Assembly (NCBI GenBank): GCA_023402505.1
Contig: JAEYGD010000524.1
Span: 1 to 14,023 of the forward strand
Reading direction: 5' to 3'
From: Actinomycetes bacterium
GTDB lineage: Bacteria > Actinomycetota > Actinomycetes > Mycobacteriales > Micromonosporaceae
Length of the DNA stretch: 14,023 nt
Positions 5,564 through 11,984 of the stretch are shown here, in pieces (within the stretch, counting starts at the first letter, position 1; each line of letters starts with the position of its first letter). A program made the position numbers and the translations under genes. The notes below the pieces were generated by a model that saw only the letters and a program-made list of their open reading frames with translations, was not told the origin of the DNA and searched no databases.

Positions 5564-7165
5564 TCAGAGAGCCTGCTCGGTGAAGATGCGCTGCACGTCC
5601 GCCTCGCTCAGCACGCCCTGGTAGACCCCGAGGTCATCGACCTCTCCGTACAGCCAGCCGTCGGGCCCTGCGGGTGTGGTCGACCGGCCGACCAGGAGGG
5701 CACCCGGCGCCTGTCGGGGCTGCCAGGCGGCGTTCAGCCCGACGGCCGCGGCCGCCGTCCCGTCCACGTAGAGCCGCGCCTTCCGGTGCGTCGCGTCGAG
5801 GACAGCCACGAGGTGGTGCCACTGGTCGACGGCAGTCGCCGGTGCGGTCGCGTAGGTGGTGGCGGGGTCGTCAGCCCCGGCGGCCACTGCGAACACCCAC
5901 CGGCCACCGTTGTCCGGCTCGTAGGCGACGCGGAAGGCGCTGCGGTTAACATCGTCCTGCGACAGGACCGTCTGCGCGCCCCAAGCTGGGTCCAGGCGCA
6001 CCCAGGTCGAGACCGTGTACGACTGGTCGGTGCGGAGCACGGGTCCGTCCTGCCACACCGGGTTCGGCGGCTCGCCCAGGTTGGTCTGAGTGCGGGCGTA
6101 CTCCCGGGTCGCCTCGCCGTAGTGCGGGTCAGACGGATCGTCGATCCAGTGGGTGCCGTCGAGCGCGAGGACGCTGCTGCCCCGGTGGCCGTCATACGCG
6201 ATGAAAGCGCCCCGGGTGAGGGTGAGCTGGCGGCCGAAGGCGGTGGAGTCGGGTGCGGAGCAGAGGGTCGGGTCGCGGTCCTCCTCGTAGCACGGAATCG
6301 CCGCCTCGAAGTTCCACCTCCCGACCTGCCATGGCTGCAGCAGACCCGGCTCGTTGAACCCTCCAGAACCCGGATCGGAAGCGAGCCAGCCGGTGAAGTC
6401 CTTACCGACCAGCACCCGGTCGTACGCCCGGACGTCGGCCAGGTTGCCCTGCCACCACGTGGTGTCGCCGCGGCCTAGCCGGACCTCGCCAGACGGGTCG
6501 TTGACTGCGGTCACGTTGCGCACCGTCGCCTCCGCGGCACCGTCCACCCACAGGGCGAGCGTCCGCGCGGAGAGGTCGTACACGACCGCTAGGTGCGTCC
6601 AGAGCCCGATCTGAGGCGCCGAGGTCGACCGGGCGATGGACACTCTGCCGCCCTTGCCGGTCTTCGACGGCATCTGGACCTGCCACCGGTCACTGGTCTT
6701 GTCGTAGCCGACCGAGACGGTCGCCTGGCCGGCGCTGGCCTTGCTGGCGAATACCCGGCTGACAGACGTGTCGGTCAGCCGCACCCAGGCAGCGAGCGAG
6801 AAGGTCCCGGCGGTGTTCAGAGCCGAGGGCGCGGCCGACAGGTACGACGACGTGCCGTCGAAGGCTACCGTCTGACCACCGACAAGCCGGGCGTCGTCCT
6901 GCCAGGAGATGCCCGAACCGGTCAGCGGTGTGTCGCCGCCAACCGCTGGCTGCCCGTCCGCTAGCCCTTGTGCCTGGGTGATCCCCGGATACGCCTCCAA
7001 CCCCCACATCGCCGTCGCCGGTGCTGGCCGGTCGAGGGTGGTGGCACGGGGTTTTGCGACCGCCGTGGTGGCTGCGGCAAGGGGTAGCAGCGCTGCGGTG
7101 AAGGCCACGGTCAGGCGCAGTGGAGCCTTGCGGCCAGGACCGAAAAGGTGGAAGTGGCTAGTCAT
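5564..7165 (-). CDS. Secreted protein with two LamG/concanavalin-like domains
   Basis: A 533-aa protein. The N-terminus has basic residues (GRKAPLR), a hydrophobic stretch (LTVAFTAALLPLAAA) and a probable AVA cleavage site near residue 37, so it is exported. Two jelly-roll LamG-like domains follow. The first (about 75-262) contains AWVRLTDTSVSRVFASKA, LWVDGAAEATV and GNLADVRAYDRVL; the second (about 300-530) contains TVSTWVRLDPAWGAQTVLSQ, DQWHHLVAVLDATHRKARLYVDG and GEVDDLGVYQGVLSEADVQ. These match the sheet pattern (W-x-H-L, L-Y-V-D-G, G-x-x-D-D-x-x-x-Y) of LamG/laminin-G_3 domains, which usually bind glycans or proteins. No catalytic domain is present; in larger actinobacterial relatives such domains accompany enzymes or RHS-like repeats. 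ATG at 7165 has a GGGGAAGG ribosome site 5-6 nt upstream. It stands alone between hairpins and a scar region. Confidence 0.9.
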   Translation of the reverse strand: MTSHFHLFGPGRKAPLRLTVAFTAALLPLAAATTAVAKPRATTLDRPAPATAMWGLEAYPGITQAQGLADGQPAVGGDTPLTGSGISWQDDARLVGGQTVAFDGTSSYLSAAPSALNTAGTFSLAAWVRLTDTSVSRVFASKASAGQATVSVGYDKTSDRWQVQMPSKTGKGGRVSIARSTSAPQIGLWTHLAVVYDLSARTLALWVDGAAEATVRNVTAVNDPSGEVRLGRGDTTWWQGNLADVRAYDRVLVGKDFTGWLASDPGSGGFNEPGLLQPWQVGRWNFEAAIPCYEEDRDPTLCSAPDSTAFGRQLTLTRGAFIAYDGHRGSSVLALDGTHWIDDPSDPHYGEATREYARTQTNLGEPPNPVWQDGPVLRTDQSYTVSTWVRLDPAWGAQTVLSQDDVNRSAFRVAYEPDNGGRWVFAVAAGADDPATTYATAPATAVDQWHHLVAVLDATHRKARLYVDGTAAAAVGLNAAWQPRQAPGALLVGRSTTPAGPDGWLYGEVDDLGVYQGVLSEADVQRIFTEQAL

Positions 7166-7320
7166 TGCACCTTCCCCGTGAAGATTGTGGAGAGGAGTGG
7201 CTTAAAATGACGATCATCTAATCGAGTCGCCGGGACAGTGTCACAGGGCGGCCGACGGACCGCTACCCCTTTCGGTTCTGTAAGCCTGGCCCTATCGAGT
7301 GGGCAGCGAAAGCGGGCTGG
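7166..7320. other. Non-coding leader of the LamG gene
   Basis: No convincing gene on either strand. The part nearest the LamG start is the most AT-rich stretch around (minus strand TCATTTTAAG near 7200) and probably holds its promoter, though no consensus -35/-10 pair can be fixed. A small ATGA-N3-TCAT inverted repeat lies at about 7207-7217. Confidence 0.4.
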
Positions 7321-7386
7321 GCGGATCTCCTCGCCGGGCAGCCGTAGATTGTCCAGGCGGTACAGCGGATGCTCGGGCACGCCTCG
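7321..7386 (+). pseudogene. Second, shorter fragment of a tyrosine-integrase 3' end
   Basis: This stretch parallels 9532-9612: both begin GCGGATCT-CTCG-CGGGCAG and both end CAGCGGATGCTCGGGCACGC, which encodes the integrase motif QRMLGHA. Compared with the right-hand copy it lacks roughly 15 nt in the middle and then stops abruptly at CGG, where 31 nt of tRNA-Thr sequence begins. It is an integrase scar fused to an att-like sequence. Confidence 0.6.
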
Positions 7387-7417
7387 GGAATCGAACCATC
7401 GACCTACGCATTACGAG
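7387..7417. repeat. 31-nt copy of tRNA-Thr 3' half, probable att remnant
   Basis: Identical to 9804-9834 except for one base (7398 A versus 9815 G). It covers the anticodon loop through the T arm of the tRNA and then diverges on both sides, so it cannot fold into a tRNA. A partial tRNA copy at the far end of a segment that starts at an intact tRNA is what integration by a tyrosine recombinase leaves. Confidence 0.7.
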
Positions 7418-7494
7418 ATGTCCAGTCCGCCCCGGTGGCTCCCACGTGGGGCTCCCAAACTGCGACACACTGACGAGCCGGGCGATGGTCGGGG

Positions 7495-7650
7495 CTATCG
7501 AGTAACGGTGGCGGCCTCTTTGGTTGCACGATGCAGTCGTTCGCAGTCTGGTCGTGCGGAGTCGGCAGGACTTGCGATCTCGTGGGCGGCGTCATCGTCG
7601 TAACCCAGCATGAGCAGCGTCTCAGCGACCTGCGGACCGGCGTACGGCAT
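7495..7650 (-). CDS. Possible 51-aa ORF or gene relic
   Basis: ATG 7650 to TAG 7497-7495 encodes a 51-residue acidic, mostly helical-looking peptide (MPYAGPQVAETLLMLGYDDD, then AAHEIASPAD). Its amino-acid make-up is more protein-like than the competing frames, but there is no ribosome site, and the frame runs upstream without a homologous look. It lies between the att-like repeat and the sigma operon, so a decayed gene tail is just as likely. No family recognised. Confidence 0.25.
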   Translation of the reverse strand: MPYAGPQVAETLLMLGYDDDAAHEIASPADSARPDCERLHRATKEAATVTR

Positions 7651-7729
7651 GGCAGCGAGCAGGTCCGGCACTAGAACGACGGCGTCCGTGCTCCGTGCCC
7701 GACCATGGCGTCTGCCGGGCGGTGCCAGC

Positions 7730-8845
7730 TCAGGAAGGCGTGCCCAGCATGCCGTCCAGGTATGTCAGCAACGCAGCAACGGGCGGCAAGGTGCTGTTGC
7801 CGGTGTGGACGATGGCGCACGGCCGCCGCCACACCCGCACCTCCGAGACCGCCCCCGTGGTGTCGGCAATCCACAGGCTGTCCACCAGCGTGGGTCGCAT
7901 CGCGCTCGTCTCGGTGCCCAGGCACTCGGGGTATTCCCGGTAGGCGAACTGTTCGTTGAGGACGAGCCGCGTGGGTTCCAGCTCGGTGCGTCGCTGTTCC
8001 TGCCGGGTCAGCACCCACCTGTCCTTGGCCAACTCGTACCGGCACGCCACCATCGCGGCCAGCGGATCGGGCAGGAGCGCCTCCCCGAAGCCTCGGTTGC
8101 GGCCGACGCCATCCTTCGGGGACGTCGTCGACGTGTCGACCTGGGGATCATGCGTAGCTGGGCAGGTCGGTGTCGGAATGGTGGCCAACGGCGTGGTAGC
8201 TCGCAACTGCGCTCGGTACAGCTGGTAGAAGGCGTTCAGAGCCTCCCCGTAGCCGAAGTATCGGATGCGCTCAGCGGTAACCAGCGCGCCGCAGTTGCGG
8301 TCCACCCCCACCACCAACGGTGGACGGTCGGTGTACCCGAACACGAACGACATCTCGGTGGAGTAGCCGACGGCAGTGCAAGCGCGGGGCGTTTTTGAGG
8401 GGCCAGGCAGGCTGTTGGCCAGCGACACCAGCTCGTTCACGTTCTGGGTCAGGGCCCGCGGCGAGTAGTCGATCTCAGGCGGCGATCGGAACTCGCTGCT
8501 CGGTCGCTCGCAGAGGGTCGCCCGGATCGCACCGCTCGGCACAATGGCGCCGGGGGAGTCCGTCCGGGTATCCCTGGGTAGCGCGACATCCGCGGGTGGG
8601 CAGTCATGTGCGGCCCCCGTCGCAGCTGGTCCCGGACTGCGCTGCGGCCGGACCAGGTCCAGCGCGCCGGCCCCGGCCAGCACAACCGCCACCGTCAGTG
8701 CCGCGGCGGCGGCGGCGGTTCGTGCCCGATACCGCCGCACCCGTGTACCAATCTCGGCGACTCGGTCGGCCGGCTCCTGCAGCGGCGGTACGGCATCCTG
8801 CAGGGCGGTACGCAGGGCCGACTCGTCAGCGGACTCGGTGTGCAA
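7730..8845 (-). CDS. Putative anti-sigma-like membrane protein with Cys-rich extracytoplasmic domain
   Basis: A 371-aa protein encoded directly after the sigma factor. The N-terminal about 33 residues (ESALRTALQDAVPP, then DRVAEIGTRVRRYRAR) resemble the short cytoplasmic segment of actinobacterial proteins paired with SigE-family sigma factors. One TM helix follows (about 35-54, AAAAAALTVAVVLAGAGAL), then a long extracytoplasmic domain with eight cysteines that could form four disulfides. No zinc-type HxxxCxxC anti-sigma motif is present, so the anti-sigma role is inferred only from position and topology. I prefer the TTG at 8845, which has AGGAG 7 nt upstream and overlaps the sigma gene by 20 nt; an ATG at 8884 would overlap by 59 nt without a ribosome site. 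Confidence 0.83.
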   Translation of the reverse strand: MHTESADESALRTALQDAVPPLQEPADRVAEIGTRVRRYRARTAAAAAALTVAVVLAGAGALDLVRPQRSPGPAATGAAHDCPPADVALPRDTRTDSPGAIVPSGAIRATLCERPSSEFRSPPEIDYSPRALTQNVNELVSLANSLPGPSKTPRACTAVGYSTEMSFVFGYTDRPPLVVGVDRNCGALVTAERIRYFGYGEALNAFYQLYRAQLRATTPLATIPTPTCPATHDPQVDTSTTSPKDGVGRNRGFGEALLPDPLAAMVACRYELAKDRWVLTRQEQRRTELEPTRLVLNEQFAYREYPECLGTETSAMRPTLVDSLWIADTTGAVSEVRVWRRPCAIVHTGNSTLPPVAALLTYLDGMLGTPS

Positions 8846-9368
8846 TGGAAGTCTCCTCGATCTCGGTGGGCCGCAGCGCTTCATCGGTGCGCAGCACCGC
8901 CAGCGCGCGTGACGCCTGTACCTTCACGGTGTTCGGCGAGCAGCCGAGGACCTGCGCGGTCTGTGCGACGGACAGGTCCTCGACGTAGCGGAGCACCACC
9001 ACCGCCCGCTGCTGCCGGCTGAGCCGGGCCAAAGCGCGGCGTACCGCGTCCCGGTTGGCGGACTCCCCGGCTATATCGCCGTACTCGGACTTGTCCGGTG
9101 GCTGGCTTGGAATCTCGCTGCGCCAGCGACGCCGCCACCAGGACACGTACGTGGTGAACAGCGCCCTACGCACGTACGCCTCGGGATGCTCGACAGTCGT
9201 AATCGTGGCCCAACGTCGCCAGACGTCCGCCAGGACCGTCTGTAACAGGTCCTCAGCCCGCCCGGCGTCACCGGTAAGCAGCCAGGCCGAACGCAGCAGC
9301 GCATCGGAGCGCGTCGCCACGAACTCGGCGAAGCCGTCCGGCGGTGCCAGTTCCCGGGGTCGTCGCAT
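8826..9368 (-). CDS. SigE-family (ECF-type) RNA polymerase sigma factor
   Basis: A 180-aa protein with sigma region 2 at about residues 14-80 (FAEFVATRSDALLRSAWLLTGD, AEDLLQTVLADVWRRW, HPEAYVRRALFTTYVSWWRR) and region 4 at about 108-160 (ALARLSRQQRAVVVLRYVED, then LSVAQTAQVLGCSPNTVKVQ). These are the signatures of the actinobacterial SigE family (TIGR02983 type). I chose ATG 9368, about 11 nt after GGGAGG; the GTG at 9380 touches that ribosome site and is unlikely. It is the first gene of an operon with the membrane protein behind it, overlapping by 20 nt. ECF factors commonly transcribe their own operon, and an AAC/CGTT-type promoter is visible upstream. The operon lies between the two tRNA-Thr repeat copies, so it may have been acquired horizontally. 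Confidence 0.93.
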   Translation of the reverse strand: MRRPRELAPPDGFAEFVATRSDALLRSAWLLTGDAGRAEDLLQTVLADVWRRWATITTVEHPEAYVRRALFTTYVSWWRRRWRSEIPSQPPDKSEYGDIAGESANRDAVRRALARLSRQQRAVVVLRYVEDLSVAQTAQVLGCSPNTVKVQASRALAVLRTDEALRPTEIEETSIAHRVR

Positions 9369-9393
9369 GCGAATGTGCACCTCCCACCATATG

Positions 9394-9420
9394 AACGCCC
9401 TGGGAGGTCCGTGAGGTTAA
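9394..9420 (-). promoter_or_regulatory. Possible ECF-type promoter of the sigma operon
   Basis: On the minus strand TTAACC (9420-9415) is followed after 17 nt by CGTT (9397-9394). ECF sigma factors typically use a -35 with AAC and a -10 with CGTC/CGTT at 16-18 nt. It lies 25 nt upstream of the proposed ATG and would allow autoregulation. Confidence 0.38.
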
Positions 9421-9551
9421 CGCACGAGCCGATCAGATCTGCACCCCACGCAACAGCGCTAAGCCCCGGCTCGTGGACTCCCGAGGTCATCTGGGTTCTG
9501 ATGCTTCTATCGCTCGCGCATCTGGGTAGCAGCGGATCTTCTCGTCGGGCA

Positions 9552-9775
9552 GTCGCCGTGGCGGCGGGCGCTAAGGTCAAGGCGGTGCAGCGGATGCTCG
9601 GGCACGCCTCGGCGTCGATGACGCTGGACGGGTCGGCCTCTTCGGTGACGACCTGGACGCGGTTGCCACCCGACTGGACGAGGCGGTCGCTGCGCGGGAT
9701 GCGGACCATTTGCGGACTGGCACGGTCGACGGCGACGTTGTCGACCCCGGGAAACGGCGAAGCCCAGGCCGTTGA
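9552..9775 (+). pseudogene. Decayed C-terminus of a tyrosine-type integrase
   Basis: The first frame reads VAVAAGAKVKAVQRMLGHAS and then ASMTLD, the conserved end of phage/ICE integrases up to the last active-site segment (LGHAS-x-x-TLD). At about 9630 the frame breaks: the second frame gives LFGDDLDAVATRLDEAVAAR to a TGA at 9773-9775, which is the normal continuation of TLD-x-YADLF. Counting against that usual spacing suggests a loss of about 4 nt, which also removed the catalytic Tyr. Upstream of 9552 no catalytic core (no R-x-x-R/H-x-x-R) survives. The fragment points at the tRNA-Thr 3' end, the standard place for such an integrase. Confidence 0.82.
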
Positions 9776-9784
9776 CCTGGGCTT
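9760..9784. terminator. Hairpin terminator downstream of tRNA-Thr
   Basis: AAGCCCAGG (9760-9768) and CCTGGGCTT (9776-9784) form a perfect 9-bp stem with a 7-nt loop. On the minus strand it starts 9 nt after the tRNA 3' end; on the plus strand it overlaps the end of the integrase relic. Confidence 0.65.
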
Positions 9785-9792
9785 CTGTTCCG

Positions 9793-9866
9793 AGCCGCCT
9801 GACGGAATCGAACCGTCGACCTACGCATTACGAGTGCGTCGCTCTAGCCGACTGAGCTAAGGCGGC
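9793..9866 (-). tRNA. tRNA-Thr (anticodon CGU)
   Basis: A complete 74-nt cloverleaf on the minus strand. The acceptor GCCGCCT pairs with AGGCGGC, with discriminator U and no encoded CCA; the D arm is GCTCAGTCGGCTAGAGC; the anticodon stem ACGCA/TGCGT carries loop CTCGTAA with anticodon CGU; the variable loop is AGGTC; the T arm is GACGG-TTCGATT-CCGTC. Its 3' half is duplicated at 7387-7417 and an integrase relic sits beside its 3' end, so it has served as an integration target while remaining intact. Confidence 0.97.
9804..9834. repeat. 31-nt att core within tRNA-Thr
   Basis: The direct-repeat partner of 7387-7417, in the same orientation and with one mismatch. The pair delimits a 2.4-kb segment (7418-9803) containing the sigma operon and the integrase relic. 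Confidence 0.7.
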
Positions 9867-9877
9867 AACGATCAGCA

Positions 9878-9883
9878 AGTGTA
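9878..9883 (-). promoter_or_regulatory. Probable -10 of the tRNA-Thr promoter
   Basis: TACACT on the minus strand ends 11 nt before the tRNA 5' end. A weak TTCGGC lies 18 nt upstream as a possible -35. Confidence 0.4.
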
Positions 9884-9987
9884 CGCCACCGGCCGCGTAC
9901 CGCCGAACGGGATCCCCGCCGCACCGCCGACCCGGACACACGGCGCGTTCCGACGTCCACCAGACAGCGCTACCACTCACTGCGCAC

Positions 9988-9993
9988 TACGCT
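9988..9993 (+). promoter_or_regulatory. -10-like TACGCT, leaderless geometry
   Basis: TACGCT ends 7 nt before the phosphoesterase ATG at 10001. No clear Shine-Dalgarno lies at a useful distance from this start, and no good -35 is visible. Confidence 0.4.
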
Positions 9994-10000
9994 CCGGCGG

Positions 10001-11860
10001 ATGACGGACGATCATCCCTCCGGGTCGCCGCACGGCGACGCCACCCCGGACGGCCGCCACGTTGACCCGCACGGCGACGCCGCCAACACGAACGGCCCGC
10101 ACGGCGATGCCGCCCACACGGACGGCCCGCACGGCGATGCCGCCAACACGAACGGCCCGCACGCCAGCGAGGCGGTCGGTGGCCGGCCGGCGCGCCGGCC
10201 GCGGAGCACCGATCCGATCGAGTTGGGTTTCACCCCACGCAAGCCGGTGCCGTGGCTGGCGCCGTTCCTGCTGATCAGCACCGGCATCCGTACGCTGCTG
10301 GCCATGCTCTTCGGGGCGTACCTCGACAAGCGGGAGCTGCAGAACGCCCTCGACGGGAGGATCGCCCGGGCGGTCGGGCCGGACGGCGGGCTGTGGCTGG
10401 ACTACGTGGCCGACCTGGGTGACGGCTTCAACTCCACGTACTCGGTCGCCTACCTGCTCGCCCAGCGTGAGATCACCGTCGACGGGCACCGCCTGCCCCG
10501 GGCACAGGTGCTGGTCATGGGCGGCGACCAGGTCTACCCGTCGGCGGCCTTCGAGGCGTACGAGGACCGCTGCAAGGGTCCATACCAGGCAGCACTGCCG
10601 GTCACGCCGCCGGAGCGGCCGACGCTGTTCGCGGTGCCCGGCAACCACGACTGGTACGACGGCCTCACCGCGTTCCTGCGCCTGTTCGTCCGGTCCCGGG
10701 ACCGGCACTTCGGGGGCTGGGGCACCGGGCAGTCCCGGTCGTACTTCGCGGTGGAGCTGCCGGCCGACTGGTGGCTGCTCGGCCTCGACGACCAGTCCGG
10801 CTCGTACCTGGACGACCCGCAGCTGACCTACTTCGACACGGTGGCGGAGCGGTTGGGGCGGCAGAGCCGGGTGATCCTGGCCGTGCCGGCGCCGACGTGG
10901 GTGAAGGCCGTCGACCACCCCACGGCGTACGACTCGATCGACTACTTCATCCGGACCATCGTCGCGCCGACCGGGGCGCAGGTGCGGCTGCTCGTCTCCG
11001 GCGACCTGCACCACTACGCCCGGTACGCCGGCCCGGACCGCCAGCTCGTCACGTGTGGCGGCGGCGGCGCGTACCTGTACCCGACGCACAAGCTGCCGGA
11101 GCGGATCGAGGTGCCACCGAAGGACACCCTGGCGCGGCGGGCGAGCACCTCCCGGACGTACGAGTTGGCGGGCCGCTACCCGGACGCGGCGCGCTCCCGG
11201 CGGTACGCCTGGGGCATCTTCCCGCGGCTGCCGCTGCGCAACCCGGGCTTCACGACGCTGCTCGGTACGCTGCACACGCTGCTGATGTTGGCGATGGCCG
11301 GCGTGGTAGCGAACCCGGACGGCACCGAGCAGCGGCTGTTCAGCGTGCCGCTGGTGGCGATGCTGCTGGTGACCCTGCTCGGCGCGGCGTTCTTCGCCAA
11401 GCCGCCCAGCTCGGGCGGCAAGCGGCACGTCCGGCACTGGATCCTCGGGGTGGGACACGGGCTGGCCCATGTGGGGCTGGCAGCCGCCGGAACGTGGGCG
11501 TGGCTGGCGCTGCCGTTCCACGACTGGGAGTGGCCGCTGTCGACGGTCGCCGCGGTCGTGCTGTACGGCCCGGCGAGCGGGCTGGTGGCGAGCCAACTGG
11601 TGGCCGCGTACCTGCTGGTGGCCGGCGCGTTCGGGGTGAACGTCAACGAGTTGTTCGCCGGTCAGGGCATCGAGGACTCGAAGATCTTCCTGCGTCTGCG
11701 AATCGACCCGGACGGCACGCTCACGATCTACCCCATCGGCATCGACCGCGTGTCCCGGCAGTGGACCGTGAACCCCGACGAGTCCCCCGAGTCCTCCTGG
11801 CTGACCCCGAGATCCCCCCTGACCCCCCGCCTGGCAGAACCCCCGATCAACCTGACCTGA
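10001..11860 (+). CDS. Membrane-anchored calcineurin-like metallophosphoesterase
   Basis: A 619-aa protein in three parts. Residues 1-60 are a hydrophilic His/Gly/Asp/Asn-rich region with a 10-residue tandem repeat. Residues about 83-107 are hydrophobic (LAPFLLISTGIRTLLAMLFG). The phosphoesterase domain follows with metal-site motifs DLGDG (138-142, in place of the usual D-x-H), GGDQVYP (D176), GNHDWYDG (214-221) and GDLHHY (334-339); the usual histidine after the VILAV strand is not seen. The C-terminal part (about 415-550) has four or so TM helices and then a soluble tail. The divergent DLGDG/GGD-x-VYP pattern is, as far as I recall, shared by a bacterial subfamily, so it is not decay. The substrate is unknown; phosphodiesters or membrane phospholipids are possible. 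The start is supported by the repeat region and a -10-like hexamer 7 nt upstream. It is divergent from tRNA-Thr. Confidence 0.92.
   Translation: MTDDHPSGSPHGDATPDGRHVDPHGDAANTNGPHGDAAHTDGPHGDAANTNGPHASEAVGGRPARRPRSTDPIELGFTPRKPVPWLAPFLLISTGIRTLLAMLFGAYLDKRELQNALDGRIARAVGPDGGLWLDYVADLGDGFNSTYSVAYLLAQREITVDGHRLPRAQVLVMGGDQVYPSAAFEAYEDRCKGPYQAALPVTPPERPTLFAVPGNHDWYDGLTAFLRLFVRSRDRHFGGWGTGQSRSYFAVELPADWWLLGLDDQSGSYLDDPQLTYFDTVAERLGRQSRVILAVPAPTWVKAVDHPTAYDSIDYFIRTIVAPTGAQVRLLVSGDLHHYARYAGPDRQLVTCGGGGAYLYPTHKLPERIEVPPKDTLARRASTSRTYELAGRYPDAARSRRYAWGIFPRLPLRNPGFTTLLGTLHTLLMLAMAGVVANPDGTEQRLFSVPLVAMLLVTLLGAAFFAKPPSSGGKRHVRHWILGVGHGLAHVGLAAAGTWAWLALPFHDWEWPLSTVAAVVLYGPASGLVASQLVAAYLLVAGAFGVNVNELFAGQGIEDSKIFLRLRIDPDGTLTIYPIGIDRVSRQWTVNPDESPESSWLTPRSPLTPRLAEPPINLT
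10067..10156 (+). repeat. 30-bp in-frame tandem repeat in the phosphoesterase N-terminus
   Basis: Three consecutive 30-nt units encode PHGDAANTNG, PHGDAAHTDG and PHGDAANTNG, followed by a partial PHASEA and preceded by a degenerate PHGDATPDGR. Units 2 and 3 are nearly identical in DNA. The repeat is in frame and so can change copy number without breaking the gene. Alternating His and Asp suggest metal affinity, which is speculative. Confidence 0.88.
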
Positions 11861-11884
11861 CATCTCCCTGCCCCCGGCCCTCCG

Positions 11885-11946
11885 GTTGATCATGAAGTTG
11901 GCGGCTTCCCCGACCGGCGTGTCGCCCCGCCAACTTCATGATCAAC
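11885..11946. terminator. Perfect 20-bp-arm palindrome between convergent genes
   Basis: Arms 11885-11904 and 11927-11946 are perfectly complementary over 20 bp (starting GTTGATCATGAAG), with a 22-nt loop. It begins 24 nt after the phosphoesterase stop and lies 38 nt beyond the ricT stop, so it can end both transcripts. Unlike the other hairpins here its arms are not GC-only and contain the TGATCA core, which suggests a dispersed repeat element rather than a simple terminator. Confidence 0.8.
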
Positions 11947-11984
11947 GGGGTGAGGCGGGGGTGGGCGGTGGAACGGGGCGTTGG

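Noticed and set aside
7387..7417. A second tRNA gene
   Set aside because: Only the anticodon loop to T-arm part is present; there is no acceptor stem or D arm.
9375..9860. Continuous plus-strand frame from the integrase relic into the antisense of tRNA-Thr
   Set aside because: It changes away from the integrase frame at about 9630 and ends in tRNA antisense; only the integrase part is meaningful.
10067..10156. CRISPR-like array
   Set aside because: The 30-bp units are directly adjacent with no spacers and are in frame within a coding region.
9977..11893. Long open frame antisense to the metallophosphoesterase
   Set aside because: Composition is Arg/Gln/His-rich without domains; the opposite strand has clear catalytic motifs. 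It is a high-GC shadow.
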